A DNA stretch of 64,000 bases from Dicyema japonicum (Eukaryota; Dicyemida; Rhombozoa; Dicyemidae), in NCBI GenBank assembly GCA_011109175.1, contig RDEW01000010.1:1144796-1208795 (forward strand). The letters are read 5' to 3'. The stretch's first letter is position 1. Every line of letters begins with the position of its first letter. A program made the translations under genes and the position numbers. The notes under the pieces are model-generated. The model searched no databases. It saw only the letters and a program-made list of their open reading frames with translations, and was not told the origin of the DNA. Of the stretch, positions 34,195 through 45,204 are shown piece by piece.

Positions 34195-34432
34195 ATGAGG
34201 GAAAACCAAGGAATGCTCTTCATTTCGTTTTTCCTTTTGTTGGATGTGAGTCTTTTGTAGATGATCCGGTTCCACAGTAAGATTTGCATTGATGACGGCG
34301 TCAGGTCGCTGGTCGGAAGTAGAGGTATATAGCGTGGAACCTTCAGCCGAAATGTACAGAGAGTCGAACTAGGGGATATTAGGCCTTTTGCCCGTCACTC
34401 GTTACATTGCGCCATTGGCCATGAAAATGGAA
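34195..34432 (-). repeat. tRNA-derived SINE, family A
   Basis: On the minus strand: A box TGGCGCAATGT, B box AGTTCGACTCT, then GAAGGTTCCACGC, the core TGACGCCGTCATCA, GACTCACA and the end AGCATTCCTTGGTTTT. The core and end match 40524-40830 and 35735-35890. Confidence 0.7.
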
Positions 34433-34939
34433 CTTTAATTGAAAGATGCTGGAAGCAATATATCGAAATGAACTACCAAGCAATTTATCGGCATGTTAAT
34501 ATTGATGTATAAAGTAATAAGGACGGCGGAAGAAACATACTTCATTGTAGAAGACGCAGCTAACAGATTCAAACATTGTGTTTCAGTAACGATTTATGCG
34601 GTATTAAGAAGTATCTGGAATCTATATTTTCTATTAATAATTTTTTAAATTAATTAGTTTTTTTTTTAAATTCAAAAATTTATTAACAATAAAATAGTAT
34701 TTATTAACTATGGGGGAGAGCGGCTGCTGACATCACGGAGTAACGTTTCCGCGAACAATTAATTAGTTAAAAGTTATTTTTTATATTACAAAAATGAAAA
34801 AAATATTTTTCCATGCATATACGGATATTTAAAAAAATCTACTTCCACATAATCTATTCAGTAAAAATTTTTATTACTCCTATTATCTAAAGACCCATTT
34901 TTTAGGTCAAATTCGAATTTATGACGTCAAAAATGCCCT

Positions 34940-35365
34940 GTGACCAATGCCATTTTTAAATATGTTAGCGCAAAAATTAATGGGTTGTCTCGTTGTGATG
35001 ACTTTCATAATTGCCTAAGTTTGCATCTTCTGTTATCTCTTGCAATGATCTCTGGAAGAGCATTAAAGTATTCTGAAGGCGACATCCCTCTATACAAATT
35101 GAATATACCACGAAATAAAAATTTACACCCGTTTAGACATCCCGATCCCTCAGAGATCCCGTGGCTGTTGAGTCACTTGCTAGTCGCTCAAATACAGTTT
35201 ATCTTATTTTGGAAACGAAAGTGTTTATTATACACGGATCCGATGTTATCGGCCGTCCATACGTTCCTGGTCTTGTTGGATGTATTCGTGGACATCTCAG
35301 ACATTGAAGGCAATCATTTCTTCCCCAACTACGGATGTTATTTGTCAAACGATATATGTACATAG
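34940..35365 (+). CDS. hypothetical protein fragment, 141-codon frame
   Basis: A long plus-strand frame (GTG start, no ATG until later) ending at TAG 35363-35365. It contains a hydrophobic stretch (LSLHLLLSLAMISGRAL), a Pro/His-rich linker (NLHPFRHPDPSEIPWLLSHL) and a second hydrophobic stretch (AVHTFLVLLDVFVDI). It may be an exon of a larger gene or an old transposon frame; I recognise no family. Confidence 0.3.
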   Translation: MTNAIFKYVSAKINGLSRCDDFHNCLSLHLLLSLAMISGRALKYSEGDIPLYKLNIPRNKNLHPFRHPDPSEIPWLLSHLLVAQIQFILFWKRKCLLYTDPMLSAVHTFLVLLDVFVDISDIEGNHFFPNYGCYLSNDICT

Positions 35366-35734
35366 TGTGGCTAATGAACAGACAAATCTTTGTTATTAAT
35401 CTCTGATAGAGCAAATCTAGACTGAATATGTTTACGGACATTGGCCATCCACCAGATGTAATCATCACTAGGTTTTGTTTGGTTTCTTGTTTGAAAATGA
35501 GGGAGTTACTTCAAAGCCATAAACTATTATTCTGCCAGTTATGGAAGTGCAATTGAAATCGTAAATGAATTTCTGAATACAACGTAGCCGCTTAATTTAA
35601 ATAATTGCAAAAAACTACTCTTTTAGTTGAGAAACCAGGATTACGAAGGTGTTCCCTTTTATCCCTAATAACACTAAATGTATACAAGGACAGTTATCGC
35701 ATGAGTTCTTCCAATTTCAAATTCCAAACATTTG

Positions 35735-35890
35735 GAGAGTCAGACTGGAGGTTCCACACATCTACGATGCTTTGGGTATAACGAGTGACGCCGTCATCAG
35801 TGAGCGCTTCACTGGGTAACTGACCGTCTGCAAAGGACTCACACGCAACAAAAAGAAAAAAAGGAGAAATTCATGCTTCGATGTACTGCT
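35735..35890 (+). repeat. SINE family A, body
   Basis: GGAGGTTCCACACATCTACG, ACGAGTGACGCCGTCATCAG and GGACTCACACGCAACAAAAA match the body of the copy at 40575-40720. The tRNA-like head is degenerate. Confidence 0.6.
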
Positions 35891-36146
35891 TGTAAACGAT
35901 TATAGGAAAGGATGATTTTTATATTTTCATAGCTTTGAGAGCCACTTCAGTATTGAGAAAAAATAAATTGATTTAATTATCAAAAATCGCAATTAAAAAA
36001 ATGGAAATCAACCATTAAAGATTAACATTAAAATTATTTTATTTAAATTAATTAAATTAAAAATTTAAATCAAATAAAATATTATACGTGTTTTCTCCTT
36101 ATGGTGGGCGATTATTTACATAAATTAGATTTCGAACGAAAACCAA
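35891..36146. promoter_or_regulatory. A/T-rich region upstream of COPB2
   Basis: 35940-36090 is almost pure A/T and lies just before the COPB2 start. Probable promoter or 5' leader (inference). Confidence 0.35.
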
Positions 36147-39100
36147 ATGAAGAGAAAAATGATTTGCCGTTCTGACCGTGTGAAGGCAATCGACTTCCAC
36201 CCCAAAGAGCCTTGGATTTTAATTGCCGTATACAACGGCCATCTGAACGTGTACAACTACAACGATCAAGTAAGAGCGCTAACTCAATTAGAAATTAATA
36301 AAAACCATCAAAGTCTCAGATTCTCCAATCAGGGCGGCTCGTTTTGTCGCTCGAAAAAGCTGGATAATCACTGGGTCAGACGATACGAAACTACGAGTCT
36401 TCAACTACAACACGTTGGTCCGCGTGACATGCTTTGACGCCCACAGTGACTTTATCCGTGATATCATCATCCATCCATCTCTCCCTTTTGTAATCACAGC
36501 CAGCGGTAGACCATTTCCTAATTTTAGATGACCAGTCAATGAAGCTGTGGAGTTGGGAGAAAGACTGGAAGGAAGTGAGGAAATTCGTTGGGCACAGTCA
36601 TTTTGTTATGAAGCTGGCTTTCAACCCAAAGGACAGCAACCAATTTGCCTCAGGCTCTTTAGACACAACTGTTCAGGTGTTTTGATGGCGATATTAAGAG
36701 GTATGGAATTTGGACAACGAGAGATCTAATTTTGCGCTGAGGGGACATGTGGGTGGTGTTAACTGTGTGCAGTACAGCTATTCTAGGGATTTGCCGTACT
36801 TGGCCTCTGCTTCGGATGACTGTGACGTCATAATATGGGACTATCAGGTTTTTTGCATTTACAATATTTTTATTAACCTTTTTTGAATTTATATTTTATT
36901 CATCATTTAAAATAATTTTATTATTATTGTTAAAATCTTAATTTTCATTAGACGAGAACTTCCATTAAAAAATTTACAGGACATTCTGGAAAGGTTTCCG
37001 CGGTTGAGTTTCACTCAAATCTTCTTAGCATTTTTTCTACCTCAGAACAAGGTTCAGTCGTTTATCGAAATCTTAGGTGACCTTAAGATATGGGGCTTAA
37101 CTGGGAGTCAAGATTATGTCAACGTTAATTTGTCCTTTGACCGCGCTTGGTGCATCTCAAGCCACTCGACGGACAATTTGATTGCCGTTGGTTACGACAA
37201 TGGAACCGTAGTTTTTCAGGTTGTGCATAATTTTATGTTTACAGTTCAACAAAGAAGAGCCCGCTTTACTGTAGACTCTAACGGAAAGATCTACATGCTG
37301 AATAAGAACACTATTCAGAGCTTCAATCCTAAACAGTTAACTGAGCATCGTTGGGAGGACGCAGAGCGTTTTGTAGCGCCATTTAAAGAAGTCGGAACAG
37401 TCGACTTTAATCCGTCAGCCATAATTCACAGCCCAAATGGACGGTTCTGTTGTCTTGATATTGTAGATTCATTGCCGTTCTGAGCGTCGATTCATTCGTG
37501 GTTTACTCCTCCATGGGATTCCGCAGTAAATGCTTCGGCAAGGGAATGATGGAGGAGCAGTTCGCCTGGAGTTCCGACTCGGCTTTCTTTGCCGTGTCCA
37601 AATCCTCAGTGGGTATTGAGATTTACCGCAATTTTGAAAAACAGCGCGAACCCATGAAGCCTCAGTTCGGCGTTGAAGGTTGTATAAACATTGATTTCCG
37701 TAGCGATCTTTGGCGGGCCATTGCTTGGGGTGAAGTGCATCAACGGACTCGCTTTTTACGACTGGCAAGCCAGGACTTTAATACGGCTGGTTGACACTTC
37801 GATAAAATCGGTTTTAACACACTTTTATGTTAGCTTTATTGGAACACTTCTTGCGATTCCGTTGCCCTCAACGCCCAGGATGCCGTTCACTTGCTCGCAT
37901 ATACTCCTTCCGCAGAAAGTGATGCCTTCAAAGTATTCGTTTTTCCTTTAAGCTGGTCGTGGGTCAATCGACGTCGAAACGTCTAAGATTCTGTGGTATA
38001 AGGATGCTTTGATCTTTGTCAACTCCTCTGATAAGCTGATGTACTTCCTGGGCGGCGAGTGCTTTGATATTGCTACATTTGAGCGGTTGACTGATTATTT
38101 ATTTCAGTGGAGTGTATCTTGTCTCATACATGCCTGAGATCGATAGAGTCTTCCTATGTGATAAAAATGGTGGGCTGGTCTCTTATACTTTGCCCTCCAC
38201 CATGATTGACTATAAAATGGCCGTCTTGGCTAAGGATTTTGTACTGGCAGATCAGCTCGCCCCTACCCTACCACGTGTTATGCTCACGGATATAGCAAGA
38301 TTCCTAGAAAAACAGGTAATTTGGTATCCGAGGGTTCTTAGGGCTTTTTAGACCAGGCAGTACTGATAACAAATGACAGTGACCACAAGTTTGAGTTGTC
38401 GATTCAGATTGGGGACATTGAGACCGCTTGTACCCTCGCTAATGAGACGATGGTCTCTTTTTGGCTTATTTGTTTAGGATGAGGAGAAATTAAAACAGGT
38501 TGCCGATCTGGCTTTAACGAATGGTGATTATGAGACAGCTAAGCGATGTCTGATGTCGTGTAACGACTATGCCAGCTTGTTGCTAATGGCTACGTCCAAA
38601 TGTGACAAGGAGCTTGTCGATTACGTCATCGATGGGGCTAATGAGTCAAACTTACAGAACATCGCATTCTTGGCGTCTTTCTCTTCTGGGAAGTAATTAT
38701 AGCGTTGAATTTTAGCCTTGAGCGTTCTTTGAACTTCTTATGGCCGCTAAAAAATTTCCAGAGGCTGCTTTGTTTGCAAGGACTTACCTGCCAAGCCACA
38801 TCAGCAGGTTTGTAACATTTTATTAATTTATTATTATACTAATTTTTATGATATTTTATTTATAATTATAAAATTTTCGATTTATCTTTTCAGAGTTGTC
38901 AAATGTTGGAGAGAACAGTCGACTGTCACTTTCCCGTTCTTGGAACAGCTTCTGGCTGATCCCCAGGAACGGCCATCTATGTTTCCTGAGCTTGCCGAGA
39001 CGAGTAAAGCTGAGATATTTGAGAAAAGCAGAAGAAGCAAGCCAGTTCTAGCCTCTTCGTATCCTTCATTGCCAGTATTTATGATTTTGTGACTGCAGGC

Positions 39101-39239
39101 TAATATTGAGCGAGATATTTTGGATGAGTTGGCCACTGCTCTTGAAAATGGGGACTTTGTATTTGAGGATGATGCAGACGACCAGAATACCGCATCGGTT
39201 GGAAAAACTGATGAGGTATTTCGTATTTTCTTAGATTAG
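36147..39239 (+). CDS. COPB2: Coatomer subunit beta-prime (beta'-COP)
   Basis: Core subunit of the COPI coat on Golgi-to-ER vesicles. ATG at 36147 begins MKRKMICRSDRVKAIDFHP, closely following the family start; an ATG at 36101 joined by a 25-nt intron would add a few residues. WD40 exons in order: GHLNVYNYNDQ, VSDSPIRAARFVARKSWIIT, DDTKLRVFNYNTLVRVTCFD, DDQSMKLWSWEKDWKEVRKF, SGSLDTTVQ, VWNLDNERSNFALRGHVGGV, SASDDCDVIIWDY, then the second propeller (QEFAW-like EEQFAWSSDSAFFAVSKSSV, CINGLAFYDWQARTLIR) and the alpha-solenoid (LEKQGFLDQAVL, ARTYLPSHISRVVKCW), ending in an acidic tail and TAG 39237-39239. Introns mostly 22-26 nt, two of about 90-105 nt. Three joins (about 37455, 37945, 38705) are one base out of frame. 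Confidence 0.93.
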
Positions 39240-39384
39240 AACGAGAATCATACCTTTACGACTTATTCGCTGGCTGATTAGTTTTGATTTCTTTGATACA
39301 ACTAATTTTATTTTAAGTTTTTTTTTTAAATTAATTTATTGTATTTAGTTATAGTCGTTTATTTCAGCCGAATAATTGTTCACT

Positions 39385-39500
39385 TAGTGGCGTCTTATGA
39401 TCCACCTGTCTCGATTGAGGCCCAGTAGTAGAATGATATGAGAAATTACCATTGGAGGGGTTCCCACAGCTGCAAGGACTGGATGTGGCAGTTAGCTCTG
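39385..39500 (+). repeat. SINE family C, 3' body fragment
   Basis: GGCGTCTTATGATCCACCTG, TCTC, then GGAGGGGTTCCCACAGCTGC AAGG correspond to 47005-47115 (GACGTCATAAGATCCGCCTA ... GGAGGGATTCCCATAACTGC AAGG). Confidence 0.55.
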
Positions 39501-40523
39501 GATGTACTTGCATGTGATATTGGATTCACCTGTTTTTGACGATAATTGTCGTTTTTTAGAGGAAAGTTAAAGTCTCTGAACTTATCATCCTGTTGTCGCA
39601 AAAGCAACACCAGGTTATTAGTTGAGACTACAAAAGACTAAGCACGTGATCAAATCAATTCTAAATGAGGCTGAAATTGAAACAGAACACGTCGAGAATT
39701 CTTGGTATTTATTTTATTTGGCCTTCTTCGGTGTTTAAATGTTTATGTTTATTTTCGTATCGCTTTGTATAACTGTTTCCCGGAAATTTTCCATTCAACG
39801 TTAAAATAATTTTTTGTTTAAAAAAATCAAAAATGGTCCCCGCTTACGTAATCAACGATGCGTTTCTTCTCATGAATGCAACAGAGATCAACTAAATTAG
39901 CCACTAATTTTCACGTGCATTGTGGCTTTTGCATGTAGCCAGACTTTCCAGGTTATTGAGGAATTAATTCGATTTCTTGTTTATTCTCTCTCAGTTGTCT
40001 CAACTAAGATGGAGCAGAATGTGAACCGGTTAAACAAAACTTCTTATTTGTTTCCTTGGTCTTCATAGCTTTTTCCGCAGCATACAGCGTGTCTACCCTG
40101 TTCTCGACAATGTTGGATGAAAAGGGGCTCGATGCCATTGGCATCTCATACCAATGGCTTCCCCGATTAATTTAATTTTTTAAATTCTTATAGTAAACCC
40201 CAAATCTTTTTCTATAAATTTCTGACATATTTTTCAAGCATGTGCAGCTTCTTGTTGAGATCCTTCAAGTTTTTTTCAATTTTTGGCGATTGATTTGAAC
40301 CCAGATCCGAGAGTTCATCCTTTGTCAAGAACTTTTAATTTCCTTATCTCCCGACTCCGTACTTCGTTCATTCTCTCAAGAAAAAGGCCGAGAAGCTTTC
40401 ATTCATAAAGAAACTAAGTAGACATTTAGTGCTATAGGAGTATATCACTATTTTTCGCTTACAACCAATTAACATTGCTAACTCACAATTTTTATGTAAC
40501 GGGAATTAATTATATATTCAAAA

Positions 40524-40830
40524 TCAGCCGGGTGGCATAGTGGTTAGGTGTCGTGAAAAAGTGGCTTAGGTTTGATTCTCGCTGCTGTTCACCTGGTGGA
40601 AGGTTCCACGCATCTACGACGCTAAAAGGGCTTGACGAGTGACGCCGTCATCAGTGGATACTCACTGCGGAACTGGATAGTCAAGAAAGGACCCACACAC
40701 AAGAAAAAAAAGTGAAGATCATTCCTTGGTTCTACGATTAGTTAAAATTAACTGTTCTTTACTTAAATAAAGTGTGTGTCCTGCCTATGTGGAGCTATAA
40801 ATATTATGCTCTCGTGAAAAGGCTGTTATT
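40524..40830 (+). repeat. tRNA-derived SINE, family A (best copy)
   Basis: Head: GCCGGGTGGCATAGTGGTTA with an A box (TGGCATAGTGG) and a B box GGTTTGATTCT at about 40570. Body: GAAGGTTCCACGCATCTACG, TGACGCCGTCATCAGTGG, GACCCACACACAAG, ATCATTCCTTGGTT, then an AT-rich tail with TTATTATTATT. Shares body with 35735 (+) and 34195 (-). Confidence 0.72.
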
Positions 40831-41205
40831 ATTATTCAAAATCAGATCAGCTTTTCCGCTGAGGATAGTAATGTTTCCATAACATAAACAACCGCTTAAG
40901 CAGAACACAAGCTGATAACACTGAATTGTCTATATATCTGTCTTTCACAAAATGTTTGATGCTGTAAAATACAGCACATAAAGGTATATCCTGAGATTTG
41001 AAGTTCATTTTATTTTAATAAGCACATGGAAGCGACGGAAATAACAAGATAAAATGACCATCTTTCCATTCCCAGGTTAGAAGAACTTCTTAGCCTGATA
41101 CAGGCACTTTCACTTCACCCAAATTTCCCCAACATCCTAAAATTGAAAAGCCACCCCCTAGCGTACAGAATGTAGAACCCCCACAATAAAACAACACATA
41201 CATTT

Positions 41206-44200
41206 TCAACAAGGACGAGCAAAATAATTATAAACATCAATAAAGAAGCTTGTCTTGATTGTCCTAATAGATTTGAACAGTACATCCCTCTGTACACTCG
41301 TCAACGAATCAGCCACTTCTCCAACCCTTCTCATAATAGTACGCCTTTTGTCCTCATATTCCTCAAAACTAACATTGGTCGTCAAATCAGTTAAAAGTCT
41401 CAAGGTCAGCTCCCCCAGTCCACTAACCAACAAAAAACCTAGAAGCTGAGGAATGGTCGCCACCAGCGTATTACTACATAGATATACGAAAAATACATTT
41501 TATCAGCCAATTTTTCAGCATACAAAAAACCAAACAATGATGACGTCATTGATGACGTAATAACATCACAAATCATCTCCAAAATTTCCGTATTTACTTT
41601 TTCAGGTAAAATCTCCTAGAAAATAACACGTGACTGGAAAAACGTAAATTGAAGAGCATCTGTCAAAGGTGGCGAATCTCCTTATAACTTTGCTCGTGAT
41701 TCTACTCGCATAGGCGTCCCGAAACAAATCCAGACGGTTCAACCCTCTTAGAAACTACAAAAGATAAGCACATAGTCAAACCAATTCTAAGTGAGACTGT
41801 GAGACCGGCTCTTCCGTTGAAACGATTCTACCGACAATCAGAGATAGCAGACATCGTCGACCCGACTTCTGGTATATCAACAGGGACACGTGGCCAACAA
41901 GACAGGCACATAGATCTTTGGCTTTGGGGATCAGTTTGATCGTCTGATCTCCCAGACAGTCTTCCAGTGACTTAAAGTAGGAAAGAAATCGGTCCTTCGA
42001 TCGTTTCCAGGAATGCGCACTCATCAGAGGAACACCCACGTGAGTTATCAGGTCGATATAGAAATCACAGCATAGTTGGGCTTTCTCAACTTGAACCCAC
42101 GTGTGGAAATTTAAAATCGGGATCCAGGCGAATCTGGCGTTTTTCAAATAAAAACCTCCCAATTTTGTTAGAAAGCTCCAAATCTCCGTGAAATATCAAA
42201 ACTGATATGGAGAGAGCGCACGTGTCCATGTCATCCAAATCCAGGGAGATATTTTTCTCACCAATAATGTATGAGAGGATGTGAGCGACCACGAGGCTAA
42301 GTTAAACACAAATCAGACATATTTGACCGTGCGGCAATTATTCTTGTAAAAATCTTGTTGGCTTCATCAAAAAATAGTAGAATAAAGTCAGCAATTCGGC
42401 GGATGAAACATCTTACAGGTTCATCCCCCAAATCTTCAGATCTCATATTATCAGACATTAAGTAATCAACAAACACATCACAAAGAGTCTTCAAGGCACG
42501 AAGCTTCTGCGAATTCAGTCCATCATCGTTACTTCTAATTATCAAATAATTTAATAATTAAAAAATAAATTGTAAAATAAATTAAAAATAATAAAATTAA
42601 AAAGATAACTCAAAAAAAATAAAAACGAAAGGCTATTAGCATGTTTTATTGTGTTTGTTATTGCCGAGACAACTAAAGACATAAGCGGGAAACCTCTGTC
42701 TCTAGAAACCTGTACGTCTTACTACACTTAGAAAGCTAATGGCTACACCAGTTGATCCCCTTTGTTCTCGTGATAGGCAACGCTGCATTATGTAGGCGGT
42801 GATCAACAGTTACCATTATATTAATAATTTGATATAAAATACACATTTTTAAGAGTAGCTCTGAGCAAAGCTTATAGATGACATAACGTTGATGCAACGA
42901 AAGACAGTTCAAACGGTAGCAAGCCAAATTGCCTAAATGATCACACAGACAACCGAAATATTCAGTAATGGGAACTCTCCTATCAGCTATGCTCATCATA
43001 AACTCACAATGGCTCTTTACCACAGTAAACCAAGTATCCACGTCCACAGCCAAGCTACAAATCAACCACTAGGGAACCTCCATAATTTCCCTAGCAAGGA
43101 GGGCCAGTCCACGCGCTCACATTGTGAGGACCGCTCAATCTGGTCAACTTCAATCTTATGGTAGAGCCTCAGCAATCCAAGGCAGTGTTTGACATCAGCA
43201 CGTGCTACTATAGCCAGTAATTGCTGAATCGGCACAAAGATTACCTTTTGGCAATCAAATTTGATGCAAATATCAGCGAAATTTTCGATTCCCTTCTCAG
43301 TCAAGACGAGGACCTTTTTAGCGGGAAATTTCGTCAGAAATCTTCAATAATAAATTAATAGACCGTCCTTTGAGTCGATTCCATGTGAGGGAATCTTGGG
43401 AATCGGATTTCCGGTACTCAGAGACCAAATTCAGGTACAAGTCAAGAGAGGAAGTCGAATCAATGACGGAGGAGTAATTTTTGTCCTAATTTTAGAAAAA
43501 AAGACACACAATATTGGCAGCAAAGTAGTCCGTGAGCAAAAACACGGATTCAGCGGAAGATTCTCCCGTTTTCTGGAAGATCCGGACCAGGGACTTTATC
43601 AGGATATTGAGATGCTGTCGTTGATAGGCCTGAGCTGATAATGCACATTGGTTCAACCATTTCCATCCGTTGGCACAGTTTGCCGGTTAAAGTGGAAAGC
43701 AGTACGCTCACGGAAGACTAGATTTCACTGAAACCAAAAAACTTTAAATGAAAGTCGAGGAAGACAACGGGAAATGAACAGAACAACGGAATGCTCACAA
43801 TCCTTGGGGAAATCATCTGAAACAAATCAGGGACCGATAACCTTGGTTACTCAGTAATTCATGCAACGTGACCTTGACAGAGTCCCACAGATCGAAGAAA
43901 ATAAAGGAAAACGCCGACTTTAAAAGGTTAAGACCTTCCAAGGAATCTATGTGACAGCAACATGGTTGAATATCTTCACGAAATGCCTGAATGAGACAAT
44001 TTTGTATAATTTTCCTGATTGTTTGTTCAATAAGAGGGCTGTTGTGTTCAGAATCTTCCTTTTCAAGGACTCGTTTGTAGTGGATGATGAAGCAGAGCAG
44101 AGATAGTAAACAAAACCAAATAAATTGCAATGATATAGTGTGATTTTTCTGCAAATTCACAGATATTTACTTTAATTTGGGCCTCTAATAATAAAATTTG

Positions 44201-44345
44201 CTTGATGAATTTGATTTTCTCAATGGAAGTCACTTTACTGCTGAAAAACTACTTTAAAAATTTACCTTAAAATTACATAGTCGTACACATAGCAACAAAA
44301 ATTTCGCCAAATTTTCCCGCTCAATTTGAATTTCTAAAAATAAAA
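41206..44345 (-). CDS. unidentified multi-exon, mostly helical protein
   Basis: At least eight minus-strand frames join in order over introns of about 22-26 nt: NLAKFLLLCVRLCN, VTSIEKIKFIKQILLLEAQI (an intron of 22 nt, then KNHTISLQFIW), SPLIEQTIRKIIQNCLIQAF, CALSAQAYQRQHLNILIKSL, SLDLYLNLVSEYRKSDSQDS, FLTKFPAKKVLVLTEKGIEN, QLLAIVARADVKHCLGLLRL, VPITEYFGCLCDHLGNLACY, SQKLRALKTLCDVFVDYLMS, LDDMDTCALSISVLIFHGDL, and a C-terminal ATIPQLLGFLLVSGLGELTL ... VYNYFARPC. The composition (regular Leu spacing, few Gly/Pro) suggests an alpha-solenoid such as trafficking or nuclear-transport proteins use, but I cannot name a family. Both ends are approximate and several joins are not proven. Confidence 0.5.
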
Positions 44346-45204
44346 AAATTATTAAACCGGAATTTGTAAAATATTTAATATTACTGATGAATTTTCTATT
44401 TTTAAAATATTAATAAACTTTAAAATTAAAATTACTTTAATAATAGATTTGTCCTCGAAGGGGGAATAAAAAACATGTTTAAAAAATTTGTGCGATTTGT
44501 GGTTGTTGTGAAAGTTCATCAGAGAAATAGCTTTTCTCCTATTTCGTAGAGAAAATGATTTTTACCCGCAAATTATGTCCTTTAGATGAATGTTGGTGAC
44601 ATTGCAGCTAAAATGTAATACCTCCCAGTCTAAATGTTAATTATTGATTCTTTAACCGATTTGGGACTCAGTTGTTGAGGATTTCCTGTTGTGGAAAGAG
44701 CGTATGATTGGAGAGGTTGACCCAAACAATGACTCGCTCATTAAGGTCAACAAAAATTATTTTAAATTAAAACTTATAATTTATATTTTTTAAATTTGAA
44801 TAAATAAATTAATTTTAAATTATATTAATTATTTTGTTATGTAGGGAGGTCGAGAACCACATACTAACCACAGTCATCTCACATGTGAAATCATCAGAAC
44901 AACGTACCTATCGAAAGTGTATTAAATCTAGAGAGAAACACCGAGAAAAAATGATGGTGCTTATAATAGAAACTAGGATCACTTGGCTTTTATATAATAA
45001 ATAATTTTCTAGTGATTTTTTGGCTTAGATTCCCAATTAGCTATTAACTCAGTGTTCCGACTCTTGTGTAAAACAAATCTCTTTGCTTGCCCGGACCACA
45101 GAAACCTGACCTGGAAGTAAAAGATCTAGGAACGACCTGTAATAGCGGCACTCTTCCTACACGTGAGTGAAGCTGGAAGTAACAATTTAATTTATTTTAT
45201 AGCC
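44346..45204. other. intergenic, no gene recognised
   Basis: A/T blocks at 44340-44440 and 44755-44840. No recognised frame; presumably holds the promoters of the flanking divergent genes. Confidence 0.4.

Larger units (their letters stand above)
39240..41205. other. intergenic with SINEs, no gene recognised
   Basis: Contains the SINE C fragment (39385-39500) and the SINE A copy (40524-40830). Between them no recognisable protein frame. A small hairpin (GCCATTGG / CCAATGGC) lies at 40133-40157. Confidence 0.4.

Noticed and set aside
40524..40600. Functional tRNA gene
   Set aside because: A and B boxes are present, but the acceptor and anticodon arms do not pair, and the sequence continues into a body shared with other copies. 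It is a SINE head.
41255..41449. Plus-strand 64-codon frame
   Set aside because: Antisense to the C-terminal exon of the unidentified helical gene, whose minus-strand frames join in order.
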